A DNA stretch of 64,000 bases from assembly GCA_035235625.1 (NCBI GenBank), contig CP141140.1:64992782-65056781 (forward strand). The letters run 5' to 3'. A program made the translations under genes and the position numbers. This DNA comes from Saururus chinensis (Eukaryota; Streptophyta; Magnoliopsida; Piperales; Saururaceae). The notes under the pieces are model-generated. The model searched no databases. It had not been told where the DNA came from and saw only the letters and a program-made list of their open reading frames with translations. Below are positions 38,401 through 49,750 of this stretch, piece by piece (the stretch's first letter is position 1; each line of letters starts with the position of its first letter).

Positions 38401-38577
38401 GGCTATGTAAGTGGATTGGCTGTTGTCTTCTTCCCCCTCATGCTTTGTAGGAAATGGAGGCAGTGGTACATCATGAAGATGGAATTAATGCTGTGGAAAA
38501 TTTCATTATTCCTTCACATCGAGAGAAGGGTATACAAATATTTTTTTAGCGAAGATAGTGCATTTGAATGGGAGTAA
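35413..38577 (+). CDS. Leucine-rich-repeat receptor-like protein (RLP), no kinase domain
   Basis: A single exon of 1054 residues. The start is the first of two adjacent ATGs, directly before a hydrophobic signal peptide (residues about 1-24). A cap domain follows, with the paired cysteines DCCQWPGISC. About thirty extracellular LRRs of the plant type (LxxLxLSxNxFxGxIP) are interrupted by a non-repeat island at about 792-848. That island starts CFHGWKAMM and holds TITSKGLEL, the hallmark of the RLP12/Cf/Ve group. Four LRRs come after the island, then the C-terminal cap GNERLCGPPLSKKC, one membrane helix at about 989-1011 and a 43-residue cytoplasmic tail. There is no kinase. Proteins of this group sit in the plasma membrane, sense microbial or developmental ligands, and signal through SOBIR1- and BAK1-like partners. 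That role is inferred from the family; the ligand is unknown. The frame is unbroken, so the gene looks functional. Confidence 0.93.
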   Translation: MMTLLLLSTLVLCVLMQLALFQARCLPKQTLALMHLKQALFDPSHLASWNSTLDCCQWPGISCDSAGTHVTGVELTGLSFTGTVDSASLGQFVKLKSLTLHSNHFISSSALGKLHQLPALTHLNLSRSGYSYEIAAPAISHIRSLISLDLSSEPSVGRSFNLKALVANLSKLEELYLDGINISSHSTEWSEILASSLPKLRLLSLGNCSISGPLRPSLLNLTHLTSLSLHSNDLASPVPAFLSSLSSLQILNLSSCNLVGEFPQSVVRIRSLRTLDVSSNPSLAGRIPDFPKSTSIHELRLSNTKFSGQLPDSICKLSNLAIMQFSKSNYNGSLPPCLSDRTSLVFLDLSSNNFTGQVPPLAKLTQLAYIDLSNNRFSGPIPHIGDKLVHLQALKLQNNGFNGSIPSSLFTIPSLQILQLQQNKLSGEINDFSSKLDTSSLMIVNLGSNHFNGSIHKSLFELPRLLVLELSSNNFSGAVELSWLENLKYLNILGLSNCGLSVQTSVSNFSQLRTLKLSSCNLTQVPEFLRNQTILLELDLSNNFIRGDIPKWIWEMESLTHLNLSNNILTGLEQPHNNISVEMLDLHSNLLQGPIPLPSSSLFSGAILDFSNNKFNSTIPSDIGTYLSVTIFFSLANNSLHGTIPESICAALNLRALYLSRNSLSGPIPPCLLKMNHLLVLNLAENFLRGTIPNLFSLGCKLRILELFGNQLQGPVPLSLQECKDLEVLNIGNNTINDEFPGWLARTPNLLVLVLGENEFHGPIVAQTNALQNLQIIDLSMNNFSGMIPPECFHGWKAMMAGNHTENLVNNDDQEPDVHDFKIKVSIFGSLDYHATVTITSKGLELKYQVTTFLTSIDFSSNNLKGVIPDSIGNLTELHLLNLSHNALTGNIPGSFGNLTQLESLDLSVNNLTGHIPYSLAQIPRLPFLNLSYNDLEGKIPESTQFGTFNISSFEGNERLCGPPLSKKCGDPGGGEGTLRSDGGDHVQWIWIALESGYVSGLAVVFFPLMLCRKWRQWYIMKMELMLWKISLFLHIERRVYKYFFSEDSAFEWE

Positions 38578-41034
38578 TCCAGCGAACCAAGCTCTGGGCA
38601 CGGAGAGAAGTACCCACAATAATGTTGTAAATATTGTGTTGTGCAGAAAACAGTTCTTTTCAATACAATTTTTAGCTTTATACTTCTTAAACTTCAGGCA
38701 TGCAGCATATAGGGGTTTTTTTATTTTATGACGTGATGCATATAGGTTGAATGCTTAACAAGATGATCACTTACTTTTATTTGCCATCTCTTCTCTATGT
38801 CATTTACTTAATACATTTCGTTTGTTACTTCAGTTCTTGGTCAATGTTTTGAAAAGGCCAGACCGAGAACTAGGGGTGTAATTAGACGGGTTTGGATAGG
38901 ATTCGGATCAGCTGGGTGGCCACTCCTACCCAGCACGGTGGGAGTGTCAACTCAGCGGCAGATATATCACCAAAACACGTCTAGCGCGAGACACGTTTTG
39001 ATGATGCGCCTGACGCTCTGGTTGGAGCTTCCCACAGCTGATTTGAACCCGTATGGTTATGCTATGACTTCCTCACAGCCAATAGCCTAAGAGTGCTCAG
39101 TGCCCAATCAGCTGAAAATAAATAAATGCTCAGTTGGGACCTAATTTTTACGCACTTTCATAGCCGTCTCGGACTGATTGGCATTCACAAGAAATTAGTT
39201 TTGAGTGCCCTCAAATCAATCCCAATCCATTTTAGACTCCATCCATATCCTCGTCGTGTCTGCAGTTATAAATGTTGGTGGGAAATCTTCGTTCTTCAAT
39301 CTTTAAACCTCGGCTGAAATGAATCAAATCCTTGATGAAAGAACTATTTCAAGGCTTTAAAATTATTGTATAAAATGCATTACAATAGGCTGTGTTTTAA
39401 AGCATGAATTATTTTTTTAAGAAATCCATAAATCTGTTTTCAAGGTACAATTTGTCTATAAATCACACTTACAAATCTCATATAATCTTTAGGAATTTGA
39501 GGTCAATCTTTGTCTTCTATTATGTAGGATAGAAAAAATAAGGTATTTTTTTCAAACAAATTTTTAATTGTCTCTTTAAATGACTTAAAACAAAAAACCC
39601 CTTTAAATGTTGCAACTTTTCATATAAAAAAATTAGAAAAGAAATGTGTGAAATTTGGTTAAAACTAACGGGTGATCAATCACCGTCAAGGGCAAATTGA
39701 TCGCTCCAGTTAAATTCACGTTCAGTAGCATATATTGATCATGCACAATCGGTACCTCAGACTAATCGATTGTAAAATCTTACTTTAATATGCAATATAT
39801 ACCCCAATGATCAATTGAGGTTTAAAATTTTTAAAAAAAATTTAACAATAAACACGTTAAAAACTAAAAATAGCTAGTTTAACTGGATGGATCATCAATT
39901 TTTATCGCTTTGGGTAGGCGTCCAACCCACTAGCCTAATTCCTTCTTCATGACTTTTCTTATCTAAAATTTCTAAAATAATACTGAATCATTTAAGATCT
40001 TCAAAAGTAAAAAAAAATTATTTAGTAGTTCCTAATTATGAAGTTTTCTAATTAATATATCCCTTCGTCTAATATTAGAGGTTGTCTAGTCCGCGCTTAG
40101 TGTTGGCTAGTGAGTTGGTCATCAAATGGTGGCTAGCTAGTGATCTGGCCTTTAGATCAAGGTCATCTTACTACTCGAAGGCTTTAGCTTACCAACCAAT
40201 GTTGAAGCTACAATACTAACTAGATTTCTCCCTAATAGTAATAACTTTATTTAATTTTTTAGAATGAGTAAAAATTAATTTATTTTAAAATTTTAAATAG
40301 AGGTATTAACATAATATAGAGAGAATAATAAAAACACTTGAGTTGGAATCATACAAAGGAAAAGCTACAAATAATATGAAATTTATAATATGTACTCTTA
40401 GCATCATAAAATAAGTGTCCTATTTGTACCCTTTGCATCATAAAATAAGTGTCCTACTTAAAAAATAATAATTTGACTTGAAATAACTATCTCAATATTT
40501 GTTTATTTGGAACCTAGTCTCTCCTTTTTATGTTGTTTTTATGTATATTTTTTATAAAATAGATATCCATTATTAACTTTTGCATGTATTAATAAAAAAA
40601 TAATTTTGAAAACTTTTAAATGATATGAGATAACTTAAATATTTGACTTTTTTAAATAAATATTTTATTATTTTATATATTAGATTAAAATTAAGACCAT
40701 AAAGCAGGTTGAATGTCTATGGGCCATGGTTGAAGTGGTTGCAACATGAAAAGTCAACATTATGCTCTAGTGATTGGTCCATCTCTATGGGCATGATGTG
40801 GTTGAACCAAGTTAAACCAGTGGCTCAGTGCCCCCTAAAAATAAACTAGTGGCTGAAGTAAAAAATAATAGTTCATTGATCCTATATAAACAATTCTGGT
40901 TTTGTAAAATAAATTAAAATTAGTTTAATTTAAAAAATTAAATAAAATTATTAATATGAGACATAGGGAGTAAATGACTATTGCATATTGATTGGGAGTA
41001 ACATGTTTGCAAAATAATGTATTATTCTCAAATG
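38578..41034. other. Intergenic region downstream of the receptor-like protein
   Basis: The first 150 bases are probably the 3' untranslated region. No other gene is seen. A 30-base string around CATAAAATAAGTGTCCTA is repeated at about 40393 and 40438. A possible eroded Stowaway-like element with foreign sequence inside lies at about 40060-40325. Confidence 0.45.
40876..40972. mobile_element. Stowaway-like MITE, eroded left end
   Basis: The right end is GAGACATAGGGAG before TA. The interior matches the AAAATAAATTAAAATTAGTT core of the other copies. The left end GATCCTATATAAAC is diverged. Confidence 0.5.
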
Positions 41035-41039
41035 AATAT

Positions 41040-44000
41040 TGTAAGATCCCTAAACTTGAACCGGTTTATTTTATTCTATTTAATAGCTTTTGTGTGGTTT
41101 AATGTCAATTCTAATTGGTTTTGACTATTTTCAAAATTTAAGTGGTAAACAAATATTTTTAACTAAAATTTTCTTCACATTCTAAGTTTTAAAATAATTT
41201 AAGTCATTATGAATTTTTTAGGATTTTTAGATTTTTACTATTTTTTCAAAAATTAGGATTTGGCGGGACCCACCATAGGCCCTACTACCAAAATTAGAAT
41301 TTTTAACCCAAAATATTTTTCACATTAAATTAAGACCTTAGGAAATTATTTCATAATTATTTAGATTTAAATTTAGGTTTTAATAGCTAATTTATCAATT
41401 TTTAGTTGTAAATTTTATTTGTACCCCATTATTTGATTAGGTCTAACCCACCCCTTAATGTATAAGGAAAGGCACAGATACTTTCCCATTTGGGAAATAG
41501 CTTAGACCTGGAGTTAGGAGGCCTAATCCCCCATTTTGCCTAAAGAAAAAGGAGATTAATGTTTGATTTGCTTAATTTTTCATTAATCCATTAGGGTTTT
41601 CATAAATCTTTTCAAATATCTTCTTCTCCTATGGTTTAATCTTGATTTTAAAGCATAAAGATACTGACTTAAAGCCTTATTTCAAACCCTAATATTGGGA
41701 ATTTTATTTTTAAGTTTCTTGAACCCTAGATCTAAGGTTTTTCAAGAGGTTTAGATGTTTTAAATCGAATTTATGAAGGTATCGATAAACATCATATTTT
41801 AGGTAGGTTTTGAAGGAGATTAAAAAATTATTTCGAACTAAGAAGTTGCTGGAAAGTAAGGGTTTTGTGTCTTAAACTTGCTATGATTTTGGATTTCCGA
41901 TTTGAGGTGTTTTAAAATGGGTTTCATGAATGTGTGCTTTAATGATGATTTGATAAAAGCTTAATCTTTGGTTTCATTTTCTTAAGGCTTTGCTTGATAA
42001 GGATTAGATTTAATGTTCTGGAAGCTTTGATTTGATTTTGATGGAGTTTGGGGCTTGGATTTGATGTATTAAATTGGATTGATGGAGGTTCGATTTCGTT
42101 TTCAAAATAGAGAAGACAAACTAAATTTACTGTTGTGGCGATCGAACGGCCCTACAGGCTGATCAATCGGCCAAACGGCATTGCATGCCGATTGTAAGGC
42201 TAGTCAATCGATCGGCAATACAACAAATTTTGATCATTTTATTTATTTTGCTTATTTCGATATTTTTACTCCCAAATATCATTTCTTATGTTCATGTGGG
42301 GTAATTTGAGTTAGAATAAACTACTGGAAAGTTATGTTATTGATGTTGAAATTTATGAAGAACATTTGAGTATTATGTGGAAATTGTACATTATTGGTTA
42401 TACATGCTACGATGGATTATCTTGAAATCCATGATATAATGATTTCTTTATATTTAAGCATGTTTCTAGCAAGATTATTATATGAGAATGGATTGATATG
42501 TCTTCTTATCTTATGATTAACTTATGGGTGAATGATGATGTCATATTTAGATTTAAGTGTAGTACGAATATGCTTATGTAACTAAGCATGGGGTTGCACT
42601 TGATTTGAATGATGGTTTTCGATGGTTTTCACTCATGATTTTAGTTAGGAGCCATTATTAAATGTTAAAGAGCATGTGTATACTATCTTGTGGATTATCT
42701 TCAATGCATAGTTATATACTTAGAGAATGAATGTCTCTATCTTAAGCACACACATATGTGGGGATTAATCATGAAAATTGTTGTCATTTATGGCTTAATA
42801 TGATGCATGTGGGGGCTGATGGGAGCACATTCCATGAATTAGAGAGTTCATGTAGAGATTTTTCATATATGTATCATGTTGCATGCATCATGAAACGGAT
42901 TTATAAATGAGACTTTAACAATGTTTAGCCATAGTTGATTGATTAAATGCAATGATTAAGATTGTGTGCCGAATTAATCGATGGTTGGCTTAATCAGAAT
43001 TTGGTTAGTTCAAAAGGACATGATTTCGATTTAAGTTCCTAATTAGAACATGGATCCTCCTCGGGTTGAGTTGAATCATTTGATACAGTTGAGATTTATT
43101 TATTGAGTCAAACCTAAACCTTGAGAATCCAGAGTGGTATGCCTTCGTGCACCGGCTAATACATGTTCTAGGTTCCCCGTGTGGGATTCAGACTCTCCCA
43201 CCGCAGAGATGTCCAAGGCAAACACATTGCTCTAGGTTTCCGTAAGGAATTAAAACATTCCCGACCAAGACTATCCAAGGCGAGCATACTGCTCTAGTTT
43301 CCATAAGGATTCAGACCTCCCTCATGGATTGTCCAAAGCGAGCAAAGGGGCTGACTACCGCTGCACCCTAGTTTTCATATGGATTCGGACTGTGTCCAGA
43401 GTTGGCAATGCCCTATATTTCTAGTTAGGAAATCGGACTACATCCAGAGCTAATGATATAATTGTATTCCTCTCCATGATGGAGACAATCACCATTTTTG
43501 CATGTGGAAGAGATTATATTATGCCCAAGATTGCACATGTTGTGTAGGGATAATGTGATACATGCGGATATGATTTATTATGCATGATTTTGACAGTGTG
43601 ACTAAGACACTTATCGTGTAGGGTGGATGAGCCATGGAATAAATGAGAATGGTATATGGATGCATGATCTGAAATTTGTGATTGAGGCACTATTCATGCA
43701 GGTTTATGTGATATGGATGCATAATCTGAAATATATGATTGAAACACTACTATGCAGGTTTATATAATATAAATGCATGATCTGAAATATGTGATTTAGA
43801 TACTATTCATGTAGGTTCATGTGATATGGCTGCATGATGTGATTGGGTGAGAATCACTATTTATGCAGGATAGATGTTAGGTCACGATATGATCATTTGT
43901 GCCCTGATTATAATATATGAGATATTTGCATGCTATATCATTTACTTATAAGTAAGTAGGGGTATAGTAAGGGAAATGTTCAGAAATGGGATATCATGTA

Positions 44001-44562
44001 AATTATGGATCTGAATTGTCATGTTGTTATGTTGTAATGGCCTTCTAATTAATGTTATCATTTTCAAATCTTACTGAGTTTCGTACTCACCCCTCTTTCT
44101 ATAATTTATTTTGGGGTTGCATGGTGCGACATGTAGACGATCAGGATTCCCTTTATGAGGGACGACAGGGATATGCTTGGGATTATCTATGAATGCTACC
44201 GGATGTTATTTTGTCTTCTTATTTATGTTATTATGATTATAGAACACCTTATGTGGGTTACCATGTTTCTAACTCATATGTATCTTCTATTTTTAGACTT
44301 GTTTCGGATTTTCTGATTCGAGCCACGTGTCGGCTCAGGATTTTATGTATGCGGGTTGGTGTGAAGATTTATGTCAAATTTATTATCATTTTTACTTTCC
44401 TTATATCTCTTTCTAAAAGGACATTGAGGTGTGCAACTCCGAGTAGGTTAATCATCCGTTAGAGGGGTTAAGCCTTTCACAATAAAATTCAGTCACCCTC
44501 GTGTGCTTTGACTGGCCCCTAGACCGAGTTTGGCTTGGGTCAGGCGGGCTCGGGGTGTGACA
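41040..44562 (+). mobile_element. Very long solo LTR, gypsy-like
   Basis: The 3523-bp block begins TGTAAGATCCC and ends GGGGTGTGACA. Both sides carry the 5-bp duplication AATAT (41035-41039 and 44563-44567). No coding domain is present. LTRs of several kilobases with TGTAA-CCC starts and GGGTG-ACA ends are known in plant Del/Tekay-type gypsy elements; assignment to that group is inference. The matching duplication shows that internal region and second LTR were lost by LTR recombination. Confidence 0.85.
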
Positions 44563-44621
44563 AATATTTTCTTTTGAAATAGGGTCAAGTGGGCTTGACA
44601 TATCTTTGCATAGGCATCATT

Positions 44622-46587
44622 TGTAACGACCCATTTTCCGGTTACACTTAACCCAGGTGGGTTAAGGGTAATTTAGTAATTTTAGATTAGTTTTAAGGGG
44701 TTTCATTAAGTTAAATCCCCGTATCTAGGTAGAGCACGTAGTAACAAGTGTACCGAATCGAAGAACACGCAAAACGAAGGTCGGGTGTGAAAGCTACTGC
44801 CTCGGAAAGTGTGCCATATGGGCGGGCCCACTCAAACAGAGTGGGATAACCTATCCATGTGTGGTCTTGTTTCGAAGGGCTCGTTGACATGAGTCCATCG
44901 GTACATATAACACGCGATTTCGACTTCGGGGTAAGAAGATATCGCGTGTTGCAGTTTAGATATTTTTGGATTAAATTAATATGGAAAAATACTATTTTAA
45001 TCAAAAGAGGACGAAATAGATGGCATCATCGTGACGCCAGCGGCTGGCGTCAGCCGCACCGCCCGACGCGCGGTACGGCGTAGCGTGGCGGGGGGCCCAC
45101 GCATACGCGGGACGGGGTTCACTTCGTAGGCGGCGCGGGGCCGGTCCCTGCGCGATGCGGGGCACAACCGCACCCTGCAAGCATGCAACATGGCCGTGCA
45201 CGGCCAGAGCGTCGCATGCCGCGCAGGCGCGTGGTGCGTGGCGCGCGCGGCTCCGGGGGCATTTCGTACGCCCACGGCTTCTCCTCTATAAATACCGATT
45301 TCCGTTCATTTTTCGGAGGAGTTTTGCGACTCGTTCGGAGTCCATTTTCTTCCGTTCTTGAGGCGTTCCTAGCTAATTCGAGGGTGATCTACGCAATGGC
45401 ATGGTTCATTCCTCAATTTGGCACTCCTATAAGGGAGGAACAACCCAGGGCAAGAGGAGTCTTTGTCCGCCACCCTCCTGCCCCGAGAGTGAGAGAGAGA
45501 GAGAGATGGCCCGGAGAGAGAGAGGAGGCTCCATCCTCCGTTACCGGGCCAAATTAAGAGAAGTGGCCTGAAGTAGGGGAGGCTTTGTTCTCCATCGAAG
45601 GGCTACGATGTGTGAGGAACACCCCGAGTAGGGGAGGTTCTATCCTCTGCCCACAGGCGCAGAAAACGAGAAGACTCCGGAAAAGGGGAGAGTTGGTCGG
45701 GACATCTTTCGGTGCAAGGCGAAGAACGTGCAGAGGCTAGAGGAGGCTCTGTCCACTGTCTCCTGATCTGAAGGGGAGGACACCCAGAAACAAGCATCCT
45801 GAATACTGCTACCTCAGGAGACATCACGAGAGTAAGAGTTTCTTACCTCCTATTTTAATTATAGAACGACATATGCTAGTTATGATGTGTGTTATGTTAT
45901 GATCCATATGCTTGCTATGCTTATATGCCATGATATGTACTTATATGCCATGATGTGTGCCGTCTCGCTCTGGGTTAGAGAGAGACGGGTTGTGCGTGTG
46001 TTTATATTATGATATGTTATGTTTATATGTCATTATGTGTGTCATCTCGCTCTGGGCTAGAGAGAGGCGTGTTGTGTGTGTGTTCGGTCTCGGCTCAGTG
46101 ATAGAGCGAGACATGTGAATGTGATGGTCTTGCTCTGGGATAGAGTGAGTCATGTTGTCGTGGTTGTATGGTGCTCGTCTCCATGATAGAGCGAGATATG
46201 TGTTGCTGATGTTTTATCGGGTTTTCGTATAACTCTGATTAAATATTCGGAGATATGTATTTTATACGTATGTATTTTTGGTATGCCGGTTGTATGTAGT
46301 AGTCAATAGGCAGAACTATATCCGGATCCGATTGTATCGGAGTAACATCGTGGATGTTATCCGATATGTACGTAGGCAACCAATGGCAATGCAACATTGG
46401 CCCGGTCCGAATTAGTTATATATTTAGGTTTGTTCGGGCCTATGCGTAACGGAGCACTAAAGTTCCGAAGCACACAAAGGAATGAGAAGACTCTCAAACT
46501 CAGAGTGTGCCACTCCCGATTCTGGGTTTGGTTTTCATCGATTTTCAGACCCCCGACCCAAGTCGGTTTGCGGGTCGGGGCATCACA
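44622..46587 (+). repeat. First LTR of the LARD
   Basis: It begins TGTAACGACCC and ends CATCACA. A CpG-rich block (about 45030-45270) precedes the TATA box CTCTATAAATACC near 45281. Further on lie an array of small hairpins (about 45960-46200) and a 3' part rich in TCCGAT-type words. The apparent open frames are incidental. Confidence 0.9.
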
Positions 46588-46679
46588 AATAGTAACGGAG
46601 CTTTGCTCTGTCTGTGAGAGAAAAATATTTTCAATAATATTTTGATTTGCTTCAAATTTAGGTTTTTAAATGGGAATGT

Positions 46680-47300
46680 ATTTGTTTTATGAGTGTGTTA
46701 TCAGATTTAATTCATACTCCGATGGTCATTTTATATGTGTGTCATCGGTTTTAAGGGAAACTTCGATATGATTTAATGTTCGGTTCTATGAGGGTCGTGA
46801 TGACCTAGTGTTTTATTCAAAATTTCAATTTGATTTGAAGTTCTATTTTGTGAGGGTCGAGTTGATCTGAAGTTTCATTTCGGCAAGTGTTGTATTGGAG
46901 TTGATATAAAATTCCGATTGTGAACGTTTTATTTTATGCCTGTGGTATCGGATTTAATAAACACTTTGATTGTAATTTTTGTCGTTCTGTTTATGTGATA
47001 TCAGAATTAAAGAGAATTCCGATTGTAATTGTTCGTTCCTTATGTGATATTGGAATTATGAAAAAAATCCAATTGTGAACGTTTTAGTTTATGCATGTGG
47101 TATTGGATTTAATAGACACTTCGATTGTGATTCGCGGTTTTCCGCATGTGTGATATCAGATGTGAGAAATCCGATATTTAATGTGAACTCCGATTTTATG
47201 TGTTGTATCTGATTCAAGGTGAATTCCGATTGTGAATGTTCTATCCTACAAGTAATTTATCGGATTTAATGCAAACTCCAATTTTATGGATTTTGATTTT
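46680..47300. repeat. Degenerate tandem repeats in the LARD interior
   Basis: Units of roughly 60-75 bases repeat phrases such as GTGGTATCGGATTTAAT and ACTCCGATTGTGA. The half-sites ATCGGA and TCCGAT face each other, so each unit has a weak dyad. Copies differ considerably. Confidence 0.6.
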
Positions 47301-47725
47301 GAATCAGAAATGATTTACAATTTTTGTCTTGCATGTGTTGCAAGGTATTTGACATGAACATCGATTTTATAAATTTTGATTTTGAATCAGGAATTATATA
47401 CAATTTCTATCTGAGTCAGTTTGATTGGGTTTTATACGAATTCTGGTTTTGAAATAAATTCAATCGGAAATATGTGTTCTAAACACGTTATGCAATTTTC
47501 TGAAAATGTTTTAAGTGACTTCAATTTCGAATGGTTCATAGGTTGACCTTCAATTTTGAATGATTTGAAATTTAAGAACAAACTTCAAATTATTTCGAAA
47601 GACAATTAGACAACCTATGAGAAACCACCAAAACACCATAGTAGGGGATGTGCGGTGGAATGCTCTAGGATTTGTTCTACTGATAAAATTCAAAACATAG
47701 GCATTTCAAAAGATTCGCTTAAGGC

Positions 47726-48252
47726 GAATTTATTTACAAATCAAGAAAATTATTTTGATAAAAGGTAGAACTCCCTATGAGGAACCACCAAACGCTCGTG
47801 GTATGGGACATGCGGTGTTAGTGGATCGCTCTAAGGATAGTTCTGCCAATGTTTCAAAGAATTTATTTACAAATCAAGAAAATTATTTTGATACAAGGTA
47901 GAGCTCCCTATGAGGCAAACACTCGTGGTATGGGACACGCGGTGTTAGTAGATCGCTCTAAGGATAGTGCTGCCAGTGTTTCGAAGAATTTATTTACAAA
48001 TCAAGAAAATTATTTTGATACAAGATAGAGCTCCCTATGAGGAACCACCAAACGCTCATGGTATGGGACACGCGGTGTTAGTGGATCGCTCTAAAGATAG
48101 TTCTGCCAATGTTTCGAAGAATTTCTTTACAAATCAAGAAAATTATTTTGATAAAAGGTAGAACTCCCTATGAGGAACCACCAAACACTCGTGGTATGGG
48201 ACATGCGGTGTTAGTGGATCACTCTAAGGATAGTTCTACTAGTGTTTCGAAA
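47726..48252. repeat. Four tandem copies of a 133-bp unit in the LARD
   Basis: Copies start at 47726, 47859, 47986 and 48119 with GAATTTATTTACAAATCAAG and contain CTCCCTATGAG and GGTATGGGACA. They are nearly identical. More diverged relatives flank them on the left (about 47600-47725) and the right (about 48255-48410), giving about six units in all. Confidence 0.9.
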
Positions 48253-49750
48253 TGAAATTTCAAAATGTTCATATTTTGAAAGTTCGCCTTAACTTAAGGT
48301 AAAGTTATTTTGAATGCTAGTAGCATTCTCAAAGAGGGACTGCCTAACATTCGTGGGATGGGACACGCAATGTGGGTAGACCGCTCTACAGTCGAGTCTA
48401 CTGGTATTTTTATTCTAAAAAGTTAGTTTCAAACCTTATGTGTTTTGAAAGTCTGCTTTGTTTTGGTATGTGTTTTTGAGTTGCACTGTGAACATAGAAT
48501 GGCTATTTTAAGTGGGATTTGAATCTTGAGGGTTGGTTGTTATGATGATGTTTTGATCGAGCCAGATTTATGGCTCTATTGTTAGAAAGAAAATTATGTT
48601 TTCTAAAAAATAATTTGGTGCGTACGATGGTACGTGAGTGTTGATGTGTTTTGATTTCGTATGAGCCATTTAATGTTTTGGTTTCATTCAGTGATGTGAT
48701 TTGACTTTGTACGAGCCACTGAATATTTTGATTTTCGTACAGTGATTTAATTTGAACTGTTTTAGCATGGATGTTGCTATGTTTAAACGATGTGATGATT
48801 ATTTCATGGGCTTTCGAACATGGAATAATCATAGTGTGATGATGCCCGCCGAGAAAAATAAATTGGCAAGTGGCACGTGCAAGGTAGAGCATCGTGGGAA
48901 AGCTCTATCCCTAAGTGGCCCTTGTTTGCCCCATGAGTGCCGAGGGTAGGCCGTTGGGTATCGCGGCTTGTGTTGGGATGTGATTGATTGTACGTACATG
49001 TGATGATTAATTCATGGGCTTAAGAACCCAGAATAATCATAGTGTGATGATGCCCGCCGAGAAAAATAAATCGGCAAGTGGCGCACACAGGGTAGAGCAT
49101 TGTGGGAAAACTCTGTCCCTAAGTGGCCCTCGTTTGCCCCATGAGCGCCGAGGGTAGGCCGTAGGGAATTGCGGCTTGTGGATTTCAAGGTTGTTTGGAT
49201 TTTACGAGTTTTGACTCGGGTGTGATCTTGTGGTTTTGGCTCGGGTGCGAGCTTGTGGATTTTACGCGTTTTGGCTCGAGTGTGAGTTTGAGGATTTGAT
49301 GAGTTTTGGCTCAGGTGTGAGCTTGTGGATTTGACGTGTTTTGACTTCGCATATTGATTTATCTGATTTTGATGTAAAAATCAGATTGTGATTCAAGTGT
49401 TTTATCCGGTCACGCGTCATCGGATTATGTCGTGACGGTTTATCCAACATCAAATTATCGAATTCTAATTTTGAGTGCTTAATCCGATCGTAATTATCGG
49501 ATTTGGTTTTGTCCTATCCGAGTATGAAGTCTCGGATTATGTTAATGTTAACCAATTTTTAACTATCAGGTTATGCTTTTGAAAGTGTTATCCGAGTGGT
49601 TCTCAGATTGTGTTTCTCAAGATTTTTTTTCGATATTTAAATTATCGGAATGTTGTTTGTGTTTGCTATCCAATTAAGATCGGATTGTGTTGTGAGGTGA
49701 GATTTCTTCGGGCGAATTGCGAGGACACAATTCATTTAAGGGGGGAAGAA

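Noticed and set aside
45155-45557. Arginine-rich open frames on both strands
   Set aside because: They lie in the CpG-rich promoter block and transcribed part of the first LTR, and the matching frame in the middle LTR differs. They are composition effects in LTR sequence.
47726-48252. Regular repeats that might suggest a CRISPR array
   Set aside because: The units are contiguous 133-bp copies without unique spacers, inside a plant retroelement.
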